Positions 45,841 through 55,166 of a stretch of 64,000 bases of DNA are shown here, piece by piece. The position numbers and the translations under genes are program-made. Source of the DNA: Arthrobacter sp. 35W (lineage in GTDB: Bacteria; Actinomycetota; Actinomycetes; Actinomycetales; Micrococcaceae); contig NZ_KI519455.1 of the NCBI RefSeq assembly GCF_000482545.1, positions 868,001-932,000 on the forward strand, read 5' to 3'. Position 1 is the first letter of the stretch. Each line of letters opens with the position of its first letter. The notes beneath the pieces were generated by a model. The model was not told where the DNA came from. It made no database searches and saw nothing but the letters and a program-made list of their open reading frames with translations.

Positions 45841-45875
45841 TCCCGTGGCCTGCGGCCGTGCCGCAGGCTCCGGGA
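45841..45875 (-). terminator. Hairpin after the sialidase/hexosaminidase gene
   Basis: TCCCGTGGCCTGCGG and CCGCAGGCTCCGGGA pair with two mismatches around a five-base loop. It lies 15 bases downstream of the sialidase stop; an AAAAGAC/GTCTTTT flank gives a T-run in the minus-strand transcript side only weakly. Confidence 0.6.
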
Positions 45876-45889
45876 GAAGGCCGTCGGGT

Positions 45890-48800
45890 CTAGCTGTGCC
45901 GGCTGCTGCGGCGGGAGCGGACCAGCGCCAGGCATGCACCGACCATCAGCACCAGGACGCCCAGCCCTGTCAGCAGGGCCGCCGGTGCGCCGGTGGACGC
46001 CAGCCCATCGCCGGGGCCGCCGTCGGCCGAGCCACCCTGGCCGGAGCCAAGACCGTTGCCGTTGCCGTTGCCGTTGCCGCCGTTGGAACCGCCCTGAACC
46101 GGGAGGGTTCCCGGATCGTTGCCAGGGTTGGAACCCGGATCGGTGGGCGGCGTCGTCGTTCCCGGGTCCGTGGGCGGGGTCGTACCCGGGTCGGTGGGCG
46201 TCGGCGTCACACCCGGATCCGTCGGCTCAACCTCCGGTTCCGCAACCGTCACCGCGGTGACGGCCACTCCCCCGGCACCCACGGCGCGGATGTGGTGGCT
46301 GCCGGCAGGCGCCGCGGCCGGGATGGCCACGGTGGTGCTGAAGGCGCCATTTGCGTCAGTACGCACGGTTCCCAGCGCAATGGGGTCCGAGTGCAGGGTC
46401 AGCGCCACGTCCTCATTGGGCTTCAGGCCCGAGCCGGACACCGTCCACTTCCCCACACCCGCGGTTGCGGCCAGGGAACCCAGCCGGGAGTCCGCGGCCG
46501 GGGACAGCAGCGCCTGGGCACCGCTTGAATCCACACCGGAGACGGTGGCCGAGTTGCCACCGGCGACGGCGGGGGCGGAGAAGCTGAACGGTCCGGAGGC
46601 CGTGAGCGGGTGCGCCGTTCCATTGACCGTGGCCACCAGCTGGGCGCCGGAGCCTGCCACGGTGCCCGTCACGGTGAAGACCGGGTTGCCGCCGCCGTCG
46701 AACGTGATGCTGGAGGCCAGATCGGACAACGTCACGGACGCTGCGGCCGGCAGCGCCGGAGCACCCACGGCCTTCCACGGCACACCCGCCGCACGGTAGT
46801 AGCCAATGCCCTCGGCGTCCCAGCCCTGGGCGTGGTTCACCAGCCGGGCCTGGAAGTCGTCAAACTGGGCCGGATCGTTGGCCCTGTCGGCCTTGGCACT
46901 CCAGGCGATCTCCGCCACGGCGGGCAGACGCGGGAACAGCATGTGGTCCATGTACTTGGAGACCGGGTCGAACGGCTTGTCGGCAGCCCACGGCGTCAAC
47001 GTGCCGTTCTGGTTGGTGGCGTCGGCCCACAGGGCCGCCTCCACACCGAGGATCTGCTCCTCGGCCACGGCCATCTTGCCGCCGCCGCTGACGGCCGGAA
47101 CTGCCGTCGTCGGCTCCCACTGGTAGGCGCGGGCCAGGTCGATGTAGCGTCCATTGATCCAGGTCAGGCCGTAGGCGGTCGTGGCGTCGTACTTCATGTC
47201 GAGGTACGTGCGGTCGGCCGGGGACATGATCAGCTGGTTTCCATTGGCCAGCGCCGATGCAACATTGCCCACCAGCGTCGGATCGCCGGATGCCTGGGCG
47301 TAGTTCTGCAGCACGCCGCCGGCCGGCAGGCCCACGCCGTCCGTCCAGGAGTTCCAGGCCATGACCTTCTTGCCCGTGGCCGTGACGGCGTCGTTGACGA
47401 ACTGGGTGTAGTCCGTGAACTGCGGCGCCGTGATGCCGGCAGACTCGTCACCGCCCACGTGGATGTAGTTGCTCGTGGTGGTCTGGCCCGCCACATCGGC
47501 GAACACAGTGGTCAGGAAGGCCTTGACGTTGTTGCGGTGGGTGGGGTCGGACAGGCAGAAGTTCGGTCCCCGGCCAAAGGCCGTCCACGGCACCAAGGCC
47601 TGGTCGTTGCAGTTCAGATTGGGCACGGCGGCCATCGCGGCACCGGCATGGCCGGGTCCGTCGATCTCCGGAATGACCTCGATGAAGCGTGCGGCGGCGT
47701 AGTCCACCAGCTCCTTGTACTGGGCCTTGGTGTAGAACCACGGTCCGGCCGCGCCGTTGTCCACGGTGCCGGCGGGAATGCCGCTCTGCACCGAGGCACC
47801 CACCTGGGTCAGCGCCGGGTACGCGTCAATCGCCAGACGCCAGCCCTGGTCCTCGGTGAGGTGGAAGTGGAAGGCGTTGAGCTTGTACTCGGCCATGTAG
47901 TCCAGGAACTGCTTGACGTCGGCCATCGGATAGTAGCGGCGGCCCACATCGAGCATGGCACCGCGGTAGCTGAAGCGCGGCTTGTCGGCAATCTCCACCG
48001 GAGCCACGGTCCAGGCGCCGGCCTGAACGGTGCGAGCGTTGATCTGGGCCGGCAGCAGCTGGCGCAGGGTCTGGATGCCATTGAAGACACCCTCGGCTGT
48101 GTGGCCGGTGATGACGACGCCGCTGCCCTTGACGCTGAGCGTGTAGCCCTGCTCGCCGAGGTCCGCCGGGCCGGCTGCGGAGAGCGTGATGGCCGGGTAG
48201 GTGGCCGGGGCGCTGCGGACAGGGGTCAGCGTGAAACCGGTGGCGGGCTTGAACAGATCGGCCAGGTAGCGGCCCTGGGCGGCGGCTGCCTCGTCGGTGA
48301 CCAGTGGAGTGTTTGCACTCAGGCCAAAGCTAGGACCCGTACCAGCCGTGACGGAGTTCGGCTTCGGCAGCAGTGCCGGCAGCCCTGTGGGGGCCACATA
48401 GTTGGGGTCGACGGCCTTCAGGGACAGTTCAGCCACGGTGGTGGTCTCCGTCTTGGCAGCGCCAATGTCGCTGTAGGACACCAGCTTGACGTAGCGGCCC
48501 GTGGCGGGGGCGGCAAAGTGCACGCTCTGTGCAGCGTTGCCGGTGGTGAAGCGACCGCCGGCGACGGGCGTACCAAAGGAGGACGCATCGTCGGATACGT
48601 AGATGCGGTAGTCGCCGATGTTGCCGTTGGAATTGTTCTGCCGCGCCACATAGGTGAGCCCGCAGAGGGTTTTGCTGGTGCCGAGGTCCGCGGTGATCCA
48701 GTTCGGGAACTCGCCGGTTCCCACACCCCAGCCGGATGACCAGAAGGTGGCGTTGTTGCCATCGACGGCAAAGCTGGCCGGAGTGTTCTCCTTGCCGTTG

Positions 48801-51376
48801 GTGGCCGTGGATTCCTCGGTGTTGGCGACGGCGGACACCGGGCGGACCGGCGTCGGGGCGCAGCCGCCGGGGGCGGCGGCCAGGCCTGCCGGAGCGGCCG
48901 GAAGCGTGAACGGCTCCGGCAGCACCACCGTGTCGCCATTCGCGGTGGCCGTGAAGGGCGCACCGGCGGCCGTGGCCGTCACCGTGACGGTGGGGGTGTA
49001 GCCGCGGGCATCGACGTCGGCCTGGGTGAAGGTGTGCTTCACGGCCCGGCACAGCAGATTGGCGCCCGGAGCCAGCGTTCCCGTGACGCAGCTGCCCAGC
49101 TCGATGCTGGACGTGGCGGCCAGGCCGGTGAGCGGCACGTTGCCGGTGTTGGTCAGGCGCACCATGTAGGAGCCCTTGTCATTGATGCCCAGCCCCGGCG
49201 GGGAGGTGTAGTTGTAGACGTCCAGGATCGGTTCGATCTTCAACGACGGCGCGGGCGTCAGGACTGCCGGGCCGGTGGCCGGGGCGGTGATGCTGACGTT
49301 CTTGATGGTGCCGTTGAACTTCCACTGCTCCGTGGGGCCGGCGTCGGCGCTGGTCTTGAAACGCACGCCACCCATGGTCAGCGTGTCCAGATTGGGCAGC
49401 GAGGCGAAGAAGTACTCGCCGTTCTTGGTGTAGATCTGGGTTCCGTCCACGGAGAAGGTGGTCTTCCCGCCCGCGGCGGTCAGCACCATGGTGTGGTCGC
49501 TCCCGTCGGCGACATTCAGGGTCGACGCCGGGCTCTGGTTGGCCAGGTAGCCGGTGGCACGCGAGGGCCGGATCTCAAAGTACGGCCTGCCACCGTTGTT
49601 GATGGTCATCAGCAGATCGTGGTCATCCACGCTGCCCTGGGCGGCGCCGAAGAGCACCTGCGGCTTGGCATTGGCCACGGCCGTGGTGTTGAAGGTGATG
49701 GAGACGCTGCCGCTGGCCAGGGACTTCACGGCCGGCAGCTGCGCGGTGATGTCCGCCAGCGTGGTGCCGGTGAAGGTCTGGGTGGTGCCGTTCGAGTACA
49801 CGGACACCGGAGCACCCGTGCCGACAGCCGTCGTGGCGTTCTGCACCGTGGCCGAACTCTTGCCGGCGGCCGTATATGTCGCCTTCAGGGGAACGGTCTG
49901 GGCTGCCTGGTCCTTCGTCACGGCCACGGGGACTGGCACGACGGCGCTGGCGCCGGGGGCGATGACAGGGGTCGCGGCGGTGCCGGCGATGTAGGAACCG
50001 CCATCAATGGCCAGCTGGCCGGCGGGCAGCGCCGTGGTGTTCTGGTTGGTGATGGTCACCGGAACGTTGGTGGTGGCGCCGGTGTTCAGGGTGGTGGAAC
50101 CCGGAATGGACAGCGGTGCGCACTGGCCGTCCAGCTCGCTGAGCGGGAAGGAGGCGAAGGTGATGTTGGCGTAGCCCTTGCGCTCATAGAGCACTGCCAC
50201 GGTGTCCGCATTGAGCATGTCCGCCGTGGAATAGGCCGACGCACCCGTTTCAAGCACCTTGGCGATGGGCCAGGTCTGGCCGTCGTCGCAGGAGAGGCGG
50301 ATGGTGGTGTTCATGCGGATCTGGGAATCGTTGTTGTTGGTGGAGATCATCCACTTCGACTTCGGGTCCGACGCCGGCAGCTTGGGGTAGACGCGGGTGA
50401 TGGAACCGTTGTCGGCAGGGTCCACGAGGGCCGGGTCCGAGGTGATGGGGCCGTAGCTCTGGCCGCCATCGGTGGAGATGGCGCGCTTGCGCAGTCCACC
50501 GGCGCGCAGGTTCAGCAGCAGGTTTCCATCGGAGGTGGCGGCAGTCTTGTTCTCATCGGCAAAGCCAAGGGCCGTGGCATCGCCGTAGTGCCAGGTGGCG
50601 CCATTGTCGTCGGTCCAGGCGCTGGCGAGGCCGTTCTGGCCACCCACGCGGAGCACGTACTGGGCCACCATGCGGCCCTTGTAGGGGCCGGTGGAGATGA
50701 AGGTTGTCATGCCGGAGGAGACGAAGGTTCCGGCCCAGGCCGGGTTCTTGGTGCCCTCGGTGATGTTGACGTCGGTCCAGGTCTCACCGTTGTCATCGGA
50801 GTAGCTCATCAGGTTCTGCACGACGGCGGGGTCGGTGGCGCTGGTCCCCACGGCTCCGGCAAAGAAGCCGGTGGTCACGGAGCCGGAGTAGAAGCGGAAC
50901 ACACGGTTGGTCTCTGGGTTGTAGCCCATCGCCGGGTCGCCGTAGGCGCGGGGGTAGGCGCCCGCCCGGGCCACCACCTGGTCGCGCCAGGTGGCGCCGC
51001 CGTCCTTGGAGATGCGCACAATGTTGTCGATGTTCGAGGGCAGGTCCGCCACCGTCTTGCGGCCATCGTAGGTGGTGATGATGGTGCCATCGTTCGTGAC
51101 GATCATGCCGGGAATGCGGTACTGGCGGTACTGGCGGTACTCGCCGTCCTGGCTGGTGGCAATGTCCACCTTGCGCATGGTGTTGATCTCCCCGGGCCCG
51201 GGAGGCGTGGGGTCCGCCACGGCGGGCGCGGCCGGGGCGGCAACGGCCGGCGCGGCAGCAGCGGGCGCTGCTGCAGGCTGGAAGGCGCTGGAGACGGCGG
51301 CCTGTGCGGGTATTGCGGAGGTGGCAAGGGCGAGCAGTGCTGCAGCCGTTGCGGTCGTAAGGAACCAACGATTCAT
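45890..51376 (-). CDS. Secreted cell-wall-anchored sialidase (GH33) + N-acetylhexosaminidase (GH20)
   Basis: 1828 residues. Signal peptide 1-27 (cleavage after AQA). Sialidase domain about 65-415 with the RIP motif near residue 87 and several Asp-boxes (SKDGGATW, SDDNGETW, TDDNGATW). About 545-700 is a laminin-G-like lectin segment; 710-815 a CARDB-like module; 870-985 an F5/8-type C (CBM32) domain. GH20 N-terminal domain from about 1000; catalytic barrel about 1130-1530 with YRGAMLDVGRRYYP and the acid pair in HVGGDES near 1307. Ig-like modules 1545-1725, a PTDPG repeat stalk, then LASTG, a hydrophobic helix and an RSRRSSRHS tail. It would strip sialic acid and GlcNAc/GalNAc from glycans at the cell surface. 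GGGGGGA precedes the ATG. Confidence 0.93.
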   Translation of the reverse strand: MNRWFLTTATAAALLALATSAIPAQAAVSSAFQPAAAPAAAAPAVAAPAAPAVADPTPPGPGEINTMRKVDIATSQDGEYRQYRQYRIPGMIVTNDGTIITTYDGRKTVADLPSNIDNIVRISKDGGATWRDQVVARAGAYPRAYGDPAMGYNPETNRVFRFYSGSVTTGFFAGAVGTSATDPAVVQNLMSYSDDNGETWTDVNITEGTKNPAWAGTFVSSGMTTFISTGPYKGRMVAQYVLRVGGQNGLASAWTDDNGATWHYGDATALGFADENKTAATSDGNLLLNLRAGGLRKRAISTDGGQSYGPITSDPALVDPADNGSITRVYPKLPASDPKSKWMISTNNNDSQIRMNTTIRLSCDDGQTWPIAKVLETGASAYSTADMLNADTVAVLYERKGYANITFASFPLSELDGQCAPLSIPGSTTLNTGATTNVPVTITNQNTTALPAGQLAIDGGSYIAGTAATPVIAPGASAVVPVPVAVTKDQAAQTVPLKATYTAAGKSSATVQNATTAVGTGAPVSVYSNGTTQTFTGTTLADITAQLPAVKSLASGSVSITFNTTAVANAKPQVLFGAAQGSVDDHDLLMTINNGGRPYFEIRPSRATGYLANQSPASTLNVADGSDHTMVLTAAGGKTTFSVDGTQIYTKNGEYFFASLPNLDTLTMGGVRFKTSADAGPTEQWKFNGTIKNVSITAPATGPAVLTPAPSLKIEPILDVYNYTSPPGLGINDKGSYMVRLTNTGNVPLTGLAATSSIELGSCVTGTLAPGANLLCRAVKHTFTQADVDARGYTPTVTVTATAAGAPFTATANGDTVVLPEPFTLPAAPAGLAAAPGGCAPTPVRPVSAVANTEESTATNGKENTPASFAVDGNNATFWSSGWGVGTGEFPNWITADLGTSKTLCGLTYVARQNNSNGNIGDYRIYVSDDASSFGTPVAGGRFTTGNAAQSVHFAAPATGRYVKLVSYSDIGAAKTETTTVAELSLKAVDPNYVAPTGLPALLPKPNSVTAGTGPSFGLSANTPLVTDEAAAAQGRYLADLFKPATGFTLTPVRSAPATYPAITLSAAGPADLGEQGYTLSVKGSGVVITGHTAEGVFNGIQTLRQLLPAQINARTVQAGAWTVAPVEIADKPRFSYRGAMLDVGRRYYPMADVKQFLDYMAEYKLNAFHFHLTEDQGWRLAIDAYPALTQVGASVQSGIPAGTVDNGAAGPWFYTKAQYKELVDYAAARFIEVIPEIDGPGHAGAAMAAVPNLNCNDQALVPWTAFGRGPNFCLSDPTHRNNVKAFLTTVFADVAGQTTTSNYIHVGGDESAGITAPQFTDYTQFVNDAVTATGKKVMAWNSWTDGVGLPAGGVLQNYAQASGDPTLVGNVASALANGNQLIMSPADRTYLDMKYDATTAYGLTWINGRYIDLARAYQWEPTTAVPAVSGGGKMAVAEEQILGVEAALWADATNQNGTLTPWAADKPFDPVSKYMDHMLFPRLPAVAEIAWSAKADRANDPAQFDDFQARLVNHAQGWDAEGIGYYRAAGVPWKAVGAPALPAAASVTLSDLASSITFDGGGNPVFTVTGTVAGSGAQLVATVNGTAHPLTASGPFSFSAPAVAGGNSATVSGVDSSGAQALLSPAADSRLGSLAATAGVGKWTVSGSGLKPNEDVALTLHSDPIALGTVRTDANGAFSTTVAIPAAAPAGSHHIRAVGAGGVAVTAVTVAEPEVEPTDPGVTPTPTDPGTTPPTDPGTTTPPTDPGSNPGNDPGTLPVQGGSNGGNGNGNGNGLGSGQGGSADGGPGDGLASTGAPAALLTGLGVLVLMVGACLALVRSRRSSRHS

Positions 51377-51427
51377 GTATCCCCCCAGGGATGGGCGTGG
51401 AACTGGTCAGTGGACGGTGGAGCGAAA

Positions 51428-51456
51428 GTGGGTGGGACGTCGGATATCCCACCCAC
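51428..51456. promoter_or_regulatory. Dyad elements in the sialidase promoter region
   Basis: The 309-base gap 51377-51685 holds no gene. It contains the hairpin or dyad GTGGGTGGGA-N9-TCCCACCCAC (51428-51456), and farther out CACAAA-N4-TTTGTG (51481-51496). Both lie upstream of the minus-strand sialidase gene and may be operators for a sugar-responsive regulator. No function can be assigned from sequence. Confidence 0.4.
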
Positions 51457-51685
51457 GACGATATCCAGAGTGTTTCCCATCACAAAGGGATTTGTGAATC
51501 TTTCTGCGTATTACTCAGCCATATCGATCACCTTCCTGCGACGGGACGTGCCATCAAACCGTGTCGCGGTTGCAGTTCGGCGGCATTTTCCACCCACCCC
51601 TCCCCCGTGTCGGCACACCGGCCTAGGCTCGATGCACCGCAGATACCGCTGCATTCGACGGCGGCCGCGGCTTTGGAGGGATCCC

Positions 51686-52285
51686 ATGGGAAAGACCAGC
51701 ACCTTGGTCCTGGCGGCCGCCGCAGCAGCGATTGTGGCCCTGGCGGGATGCACCGGCACGCCACCCGGCCCCACGCCAAGTTCCAGCACCTCGGCCGCCA
51801 CTACTACCTCGTCGAGCCCCGGCACCGAGCCCGGCACTCCCAGCGCCACCACACCGCCGTCGTCGCCACCGGCCTCCACCACGGCGCCGCTGACCATCTA
51901 CTACATCGCCATGGCGGACAACGGCGCCTCCGGGCCGATGGTGGGCTGCGGAGACAGCGCCGTCGCCACCACCTCGGCCCCGCAGACATTCACCGACCCG
52001 GTGGCCGCCGCCATGACGGCGCTGCTGGCCAACCACGCCGCGCAATTGGGGCAGTCGGGGCTGGACAACACGCTGTGGCAGTCGAATCTGGCGGTGGATT
52101 CCGTGACCCGCTCCGGCGGCATTGTGCTGGTGGCGCTCAGCGGGGGCTTTGTGCAGGGCGGCGAATGCGACACGCCCCGGATCATCGCGCAATTGACCCT
52201 CACGGCCCAGGCCGCCGCGGGCTCCGAAACCGTGGACATCACCGTCAATGGAGTGCCGCTCCAGGAGGCCCTGAGCCTGAAGTAG
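51686..52285 (+). CDS. GerMN-domain lipoprotein
   Basis: 199 residues. Lipoprotein signal peptide with lipobox LAGC (Cys 22), a Ser/Thr/Pro-rich linker to about residue 68, then a single GerMN-like domain (LTIYYIAMADNG ... VDITVNGVPLQEALS). In Actinobacteria such lipoproteins (LpqB-like or stand-alone GerMN) sit on the outer face of the membrane; the role here is unknown. GGAGGG precedes ATG 51686. Confidence 0.85.
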   Translation: MGKTSTLVLAAAAAAIVALAGCTGTPPGPTPSSSTSAATTTSSSPGTEPGTPSATTPPSSPPASTTAPLTIYYIAMADNGASGPMVGCGDSAVATTSAPQTFTDPVAAAMTALLANHAAQLGQSGLDNTLWQSNLAVDSVTRSGGIVLVALSGGFVQGGECDTPRIIAQLTLTAQAAAGSETVDITVNGVPLQEALSLK

Positions 52286-52353
52286 CCCGTCTGCGCGGAC
52301 GGTTCCAAAAACTTTTGATGCCTATTTAGCAACAGGAGCGCTATCCTGAACCG

Positions 52354-53649
52354 GTGACTACCAGTGCATCCCGCGCCAATGACGCCGCCGAACAGCTTTC
52401 CGAAGAGACCGTTGACGCGCTGGCCCGCGCCACGGCCCGCACCCACCCGCATGAGGCTTTGTTCTCCCAACGTGCGGCCAACATCAAGCAATCCGCCGTC
52501 CGGGATGTCTTTGAGATCTCCATGCAGCCCGGACTGGTCTCGCTGGCCGGCGGCAACCCCTACCTGCAGTCCCTGCCGCTGGAACGCCTGGGGCAGACCG
52601 CCGCGGCCATCATTGCCGAGCATGGCCTCGAGGCGCTGCAGTACGGCGGCGGCCAGGGCACACTGGAACTCCGCCGGCAGATCTGCGAGGTGATGGCCGC
52701 CGAGGGCATCACCGACGCGGACCCCGAGAACGTCGTCGTCACGGCCGGCTCCCAGTCAGCCCAGGATGTTGCGGCCAAGGTCTTTTGCAACCCCGGCGAT
52801 GTGGTCCTGATCGAAGACCCCACCTATGTGGGCGCGCTGAACACCTTCGAGGCATACCAGGTGGATGTGCAGCCCGTGGCCGTCGACGGCGACGGCCTGG
52901 TCCCGGCCGTGCTGCGCCAGCGGATCGCGGAGCTGACGGCGGCCGGCAAGACCATCAAACTGCTCTACACGATCCCCAACTTCAACAACCCCTCCGGCGT
53001 CACTCTGGCGCCGTCGCGCCGCCAGGAGATCGTGGACATATGCCGTGAGGCGAATATCTTGGTCTTGGAGGACAATCCCTACGGTCTGCTGAAGTTCGAC
53101 GGCGAAATGGCCGCCCCGCTGCGCGCCGGCAATGCCGCGGACGTGCTGTACCTGGGCTCCTTCTCGAAGATCTTCGCCCCGGGCCTGCGGATCGGCTGGG
53201 CCCTTGTCCCGGCGCACCTGAAGCAGCGCTTCTACCTGGCCAGCGAGGCCGTGACCCTTTGCCCGCCGTCGTTCAACCAGATGCTGGTCAGCGCCTACCT
53301 GCGCGACTACGACTGGCAGGGCCAGATCCAGACCTACCGCGAGCTCTACCAGAGCCGCTGCACGGCCATGCTGGATGCGCTGGCGGAGTTCATGCCCGAC
53401 GGCGTCAGCTGGACCACCCCCACCGGCGGCTTCTTCGTCTGGCTCACCCTGCCCGAGGGCGTGGACACCTACCCGCTGCTCTACCAGGGCATCGACGCCG
53501 GCGTGGTGTTCGTCCCGGGCGCAGCCTTCACCTCGGCCGACGGCCCCAGCAACAAGCTCCGCCTGGCCTTCAGCGCCGCCACCGCCGAGAACATCCGCGA
53601 AGGCGTCAAGCGCCTCGCCCCCGTCCTCAAAGCAGCAATCGAGGCTTAA
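52354..53649 (+). CDS. PLP-dependent aminotransferase (2-aminoadipate/LysN type)
   Basis: 431 residues, fold type I class I/II. Visible: SLAGGNPYLQSLPLE, QYGGGQGTLELRRQI, NFNNPSGVTL, and the PLP lysine in YLGSFSKIFAPGLRIGW. It belongs to the MocR-related aminotransferases that lack the GntR DNA-binding domain, acting on 2-aminoadipate, aromatic or branched amino acids. The GTG start lies six bases after TATCCT, indicating a leaderless transcript. It converges with the branched-chain dehydrogenase operon, which could use its 2-oxo-acid products. Confidence 0.9.
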   Translation: MTTSASRANDAAEQLSEETVDALARATARTHPHEALFSQRAANIKQSAVRDVFEISMQPGLVSLAGGNPYLQSLPLERLGQTAAAIIAEHGLEALQYGGGQGTLELRRQICEVMAAEGITDADPENVVVTAGSQSAQDVAAKVFCNPGDVVLIEDPTYVGALNTFEAYQVDVQPVAVDGDGLVPAVLRQRIAELTAAGKTIKLLYTIPNFNNPSGVTLAPSRRQEIVDICREANILVLEDNPYGLLKFDGEMAAPLRAGNAADVLYLGSFSKIFAPGLRIGWALVPAHLKQRFYLASEAVTLCPPSFNQMLVSAYLRDYDWQGQIQTYRELYQSRCTAMLDALAEFMPDGVSWTTPTGGFFVWLTLPEGVDTYPLLYQGIDAGVVFVPGAAFTSADGPSNKLRLAFSAATAENIREGVKRLAPVLKAAIEA

Positions 53650-53654
53650 CCGCA

Positions 53655-53723
53655 AAAATCGCGCCTGTTCGTCATTTTCGCGCCCGGTGACCCGGCGCGA
53701 AAATGACGAACAGGCGCGATTTT
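53655..53723. terminator. Long palindrome with 30-bp perfect arms between convergent genes
   Basis: The arms 53655-53684 and 53694-53723 are exact reverse complements; a nine-base centre separates them. It starts six bases after the aminotransferase stop and ends 11 bases before the E2 stop. No U-tract of normal length; a bidirectional terminator is the simplest reading. Confidence 0.75.
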
Positions 53724-53734
53724 CGTTGGTAGGG

Positions 53735-55156
53735 CTACTCGAGCAGGAGCGCCGGCTCCTCGAGGATCGCGGCAACGTCCGCCATGAAGCGGGCCGACAG
53801 ATCCCCATCCACCACGCGGTGGTCGAACGAGCCGCCCAGGGTGGTGATCCAGCGCGGGATGACCTCCCCGTCCAGCACCCAGGGCTTCTGCTTGATGGTG
53901 CCGAAGGCGACGATCGCCACCTCGCCCGGGTTGATGATCGGCGTGCCCGTATCGATGCCCAGGGCGCCGATGTTGGTGATGGTCAGCGAGCCGCCCTGCA
54001 TCTCCGCTGGCTGCGTCTTGCCCGCGCGGGCGCGCACGGCCAGATCGTTCAGCGCGATGGCCAATTCCTTCAGGGACAGATCCTGCGCGTCCTTGATGTT
54101 CGGCACCATGAGCCCGCGCGGGGTGGCCGCGGCAATGCCGAGGTTCATGAAGTGCTTGACGATGATCTCATCGCCCGTCCACGTGGCGTTGACGGAGGGG
54201 TTGCGCGCCGCGGCCCAGATGACAGCCTTGGCCAGGATCAGCAGCGGCGAAACCTTGATGCCTTCGAAGTCGCGGCTGGTCTTCAGGCGGCGGACAAACT
54301 CCATGGTGCGGGACGCGTCGACGTCCACGAAGATCGAGACATGCGGGGCCGAGAAGGCACTGTCCACCATGGCCTTGGCCGTGGCCTTGCGGACACCCTT
54401 GACCTTGATCCGCTCGATCCGCTGCTCCTGCGAGGCGGAGCCGGCCGGGGCCGGCTGCCAGAACGTGCCCGCAGCGGCCTGCTCGTTGGCGCGCTGCTCC
54501 TGGTAGCTGAGCAGATCCTTCTTGGTCACCTCGCCGCGCTGCCCGGTGGGCGAGACGTCGGAGAGGTTGATGCCCAGATCCTTGGCGGCCTTGCGGACCG
54601 GCGGCTTGGCGAGGACGCGGGCGCGGAGCTCGTCTTCTGCCGAGGCCGGTGCCGAAGCGGGCGCCGAGGCCGGAACGGGAACGACGACGGCGGGCGCGGC
54701 GGGGGCCGCTGCTGCCACCTGGGCGGCAGCGGGCGCAACGGAACCGCGGCGCGGCCGGCGCTGGACGGCGTCGGCCTTCGGACCGGAGCCCACCAGCGGC
54801 TTGGCACCGGTTTCGGTCTCCGTCGGGCGGGTCTGGGTGCCCAGGGGCTTCGCCTCCAGCACGACGCCGTCGGGCAGTCCCTGGTGCGGCACGGCCTTGG
54901 CCAGCGCCGGCTCCTCGGACCCGATGCTGATGATGGGCGTGCCCACCGGGACGGTTTCGCCCTCTTCGACCAGCAGCTGGGCCACCATGCCGGCGTACGG
55001 CGAGGGCAGCTCCACGATGGACTTGGCGGTTTCGATCTCGACCAGGACGTCATTGATGGCAACGATGTCGCCCAGCTTGACCTTCCAGGAAACGATCTCG
55101 GCCTCGGTGAGCCCCTCGCCGACGTCGGGCAGTTTGAAGGTGTTCAGTGCTGTCAT
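53735..55156 (-). CDS. Dihydrolipoamide acyltransferase E2 of branched-chain 2-oxoacid dehydrogenase
   Basis: 473 residues. An N-terminal lipoyl domain with the lipoylated Lys in [15 protein letters not shown] (about 44), an Ala/Pro-rich linker, the peripheral subunit-binding domain ([24 protein letters not shown], about 190-225), and the catalytic acyltransferase domain ending in the active-site FDHRVVDGD. Only one lipoyl domain is present, unlike typical actinobacterial pyruvate E2 proteins with two or three, which favours the branched-chain enzyme. AGGAGG precedes the ATG; last gene of the operon. Confidence 0.93.
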   Translation of the reverse strand: MTALNTFKLPDVGEGLTEAEIVSWKVKLGDIVAINDVLVEIETAKSIVELPSPYAGMVAQLLVEEGETVPVGTPIISIGSEEPALAKAVPHQGLPDGVVLEAKPLGTQTRPTETETGAKPLVGSGPKADAVQRRPRRGSVAPAAAQVAAAAPAAPAVVVPVPASAPASAPASAEDELRARVLAKPPVRKAAKDLGINLSDVSPTGQRGEVTKKDLLSYQEQRANEQAAAGTFWQPAPAGSASQEQRIERIKVKGVRKATAKAMVDSAFSAPHVSIFVDVDASRTMEFVRRLKTSRDFEGIKVSPLLILAKAVIWAAARNPSVNATWTGDEIIVKHFMNLGIAAATPRGLMVPNIKDAQDLSLKELAIALNDLAVRARAGKTQPAEMQGGSLTITNIGALGIDTGTPIINPGEVAIVAFGTIKQKPWVLDGEVIPRWITTLGGSFDHRVVDGDLSARFMADVAAILEEPALLLE

Positions 55157-55166
55157 GGCGCGCCTC

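Noticed and set aside
51402-51408. ACTGGTC, half of a DasR-type (GlcNAc) operator, upstream of the GH20-containing gene
   Set aside because: Only one half-site matches; the second half (GACCAGT) is absent, so it does not meet the evidence standard despite the attractive context.
49034-51685. Upstream extension of the GerMN lipoprotein frame (would give 1083 residues)
   Set aside because: It runs antisense through the sialidase gene; the lipobox signal peptide at 51686 with GGAGGG before it marks the real start.
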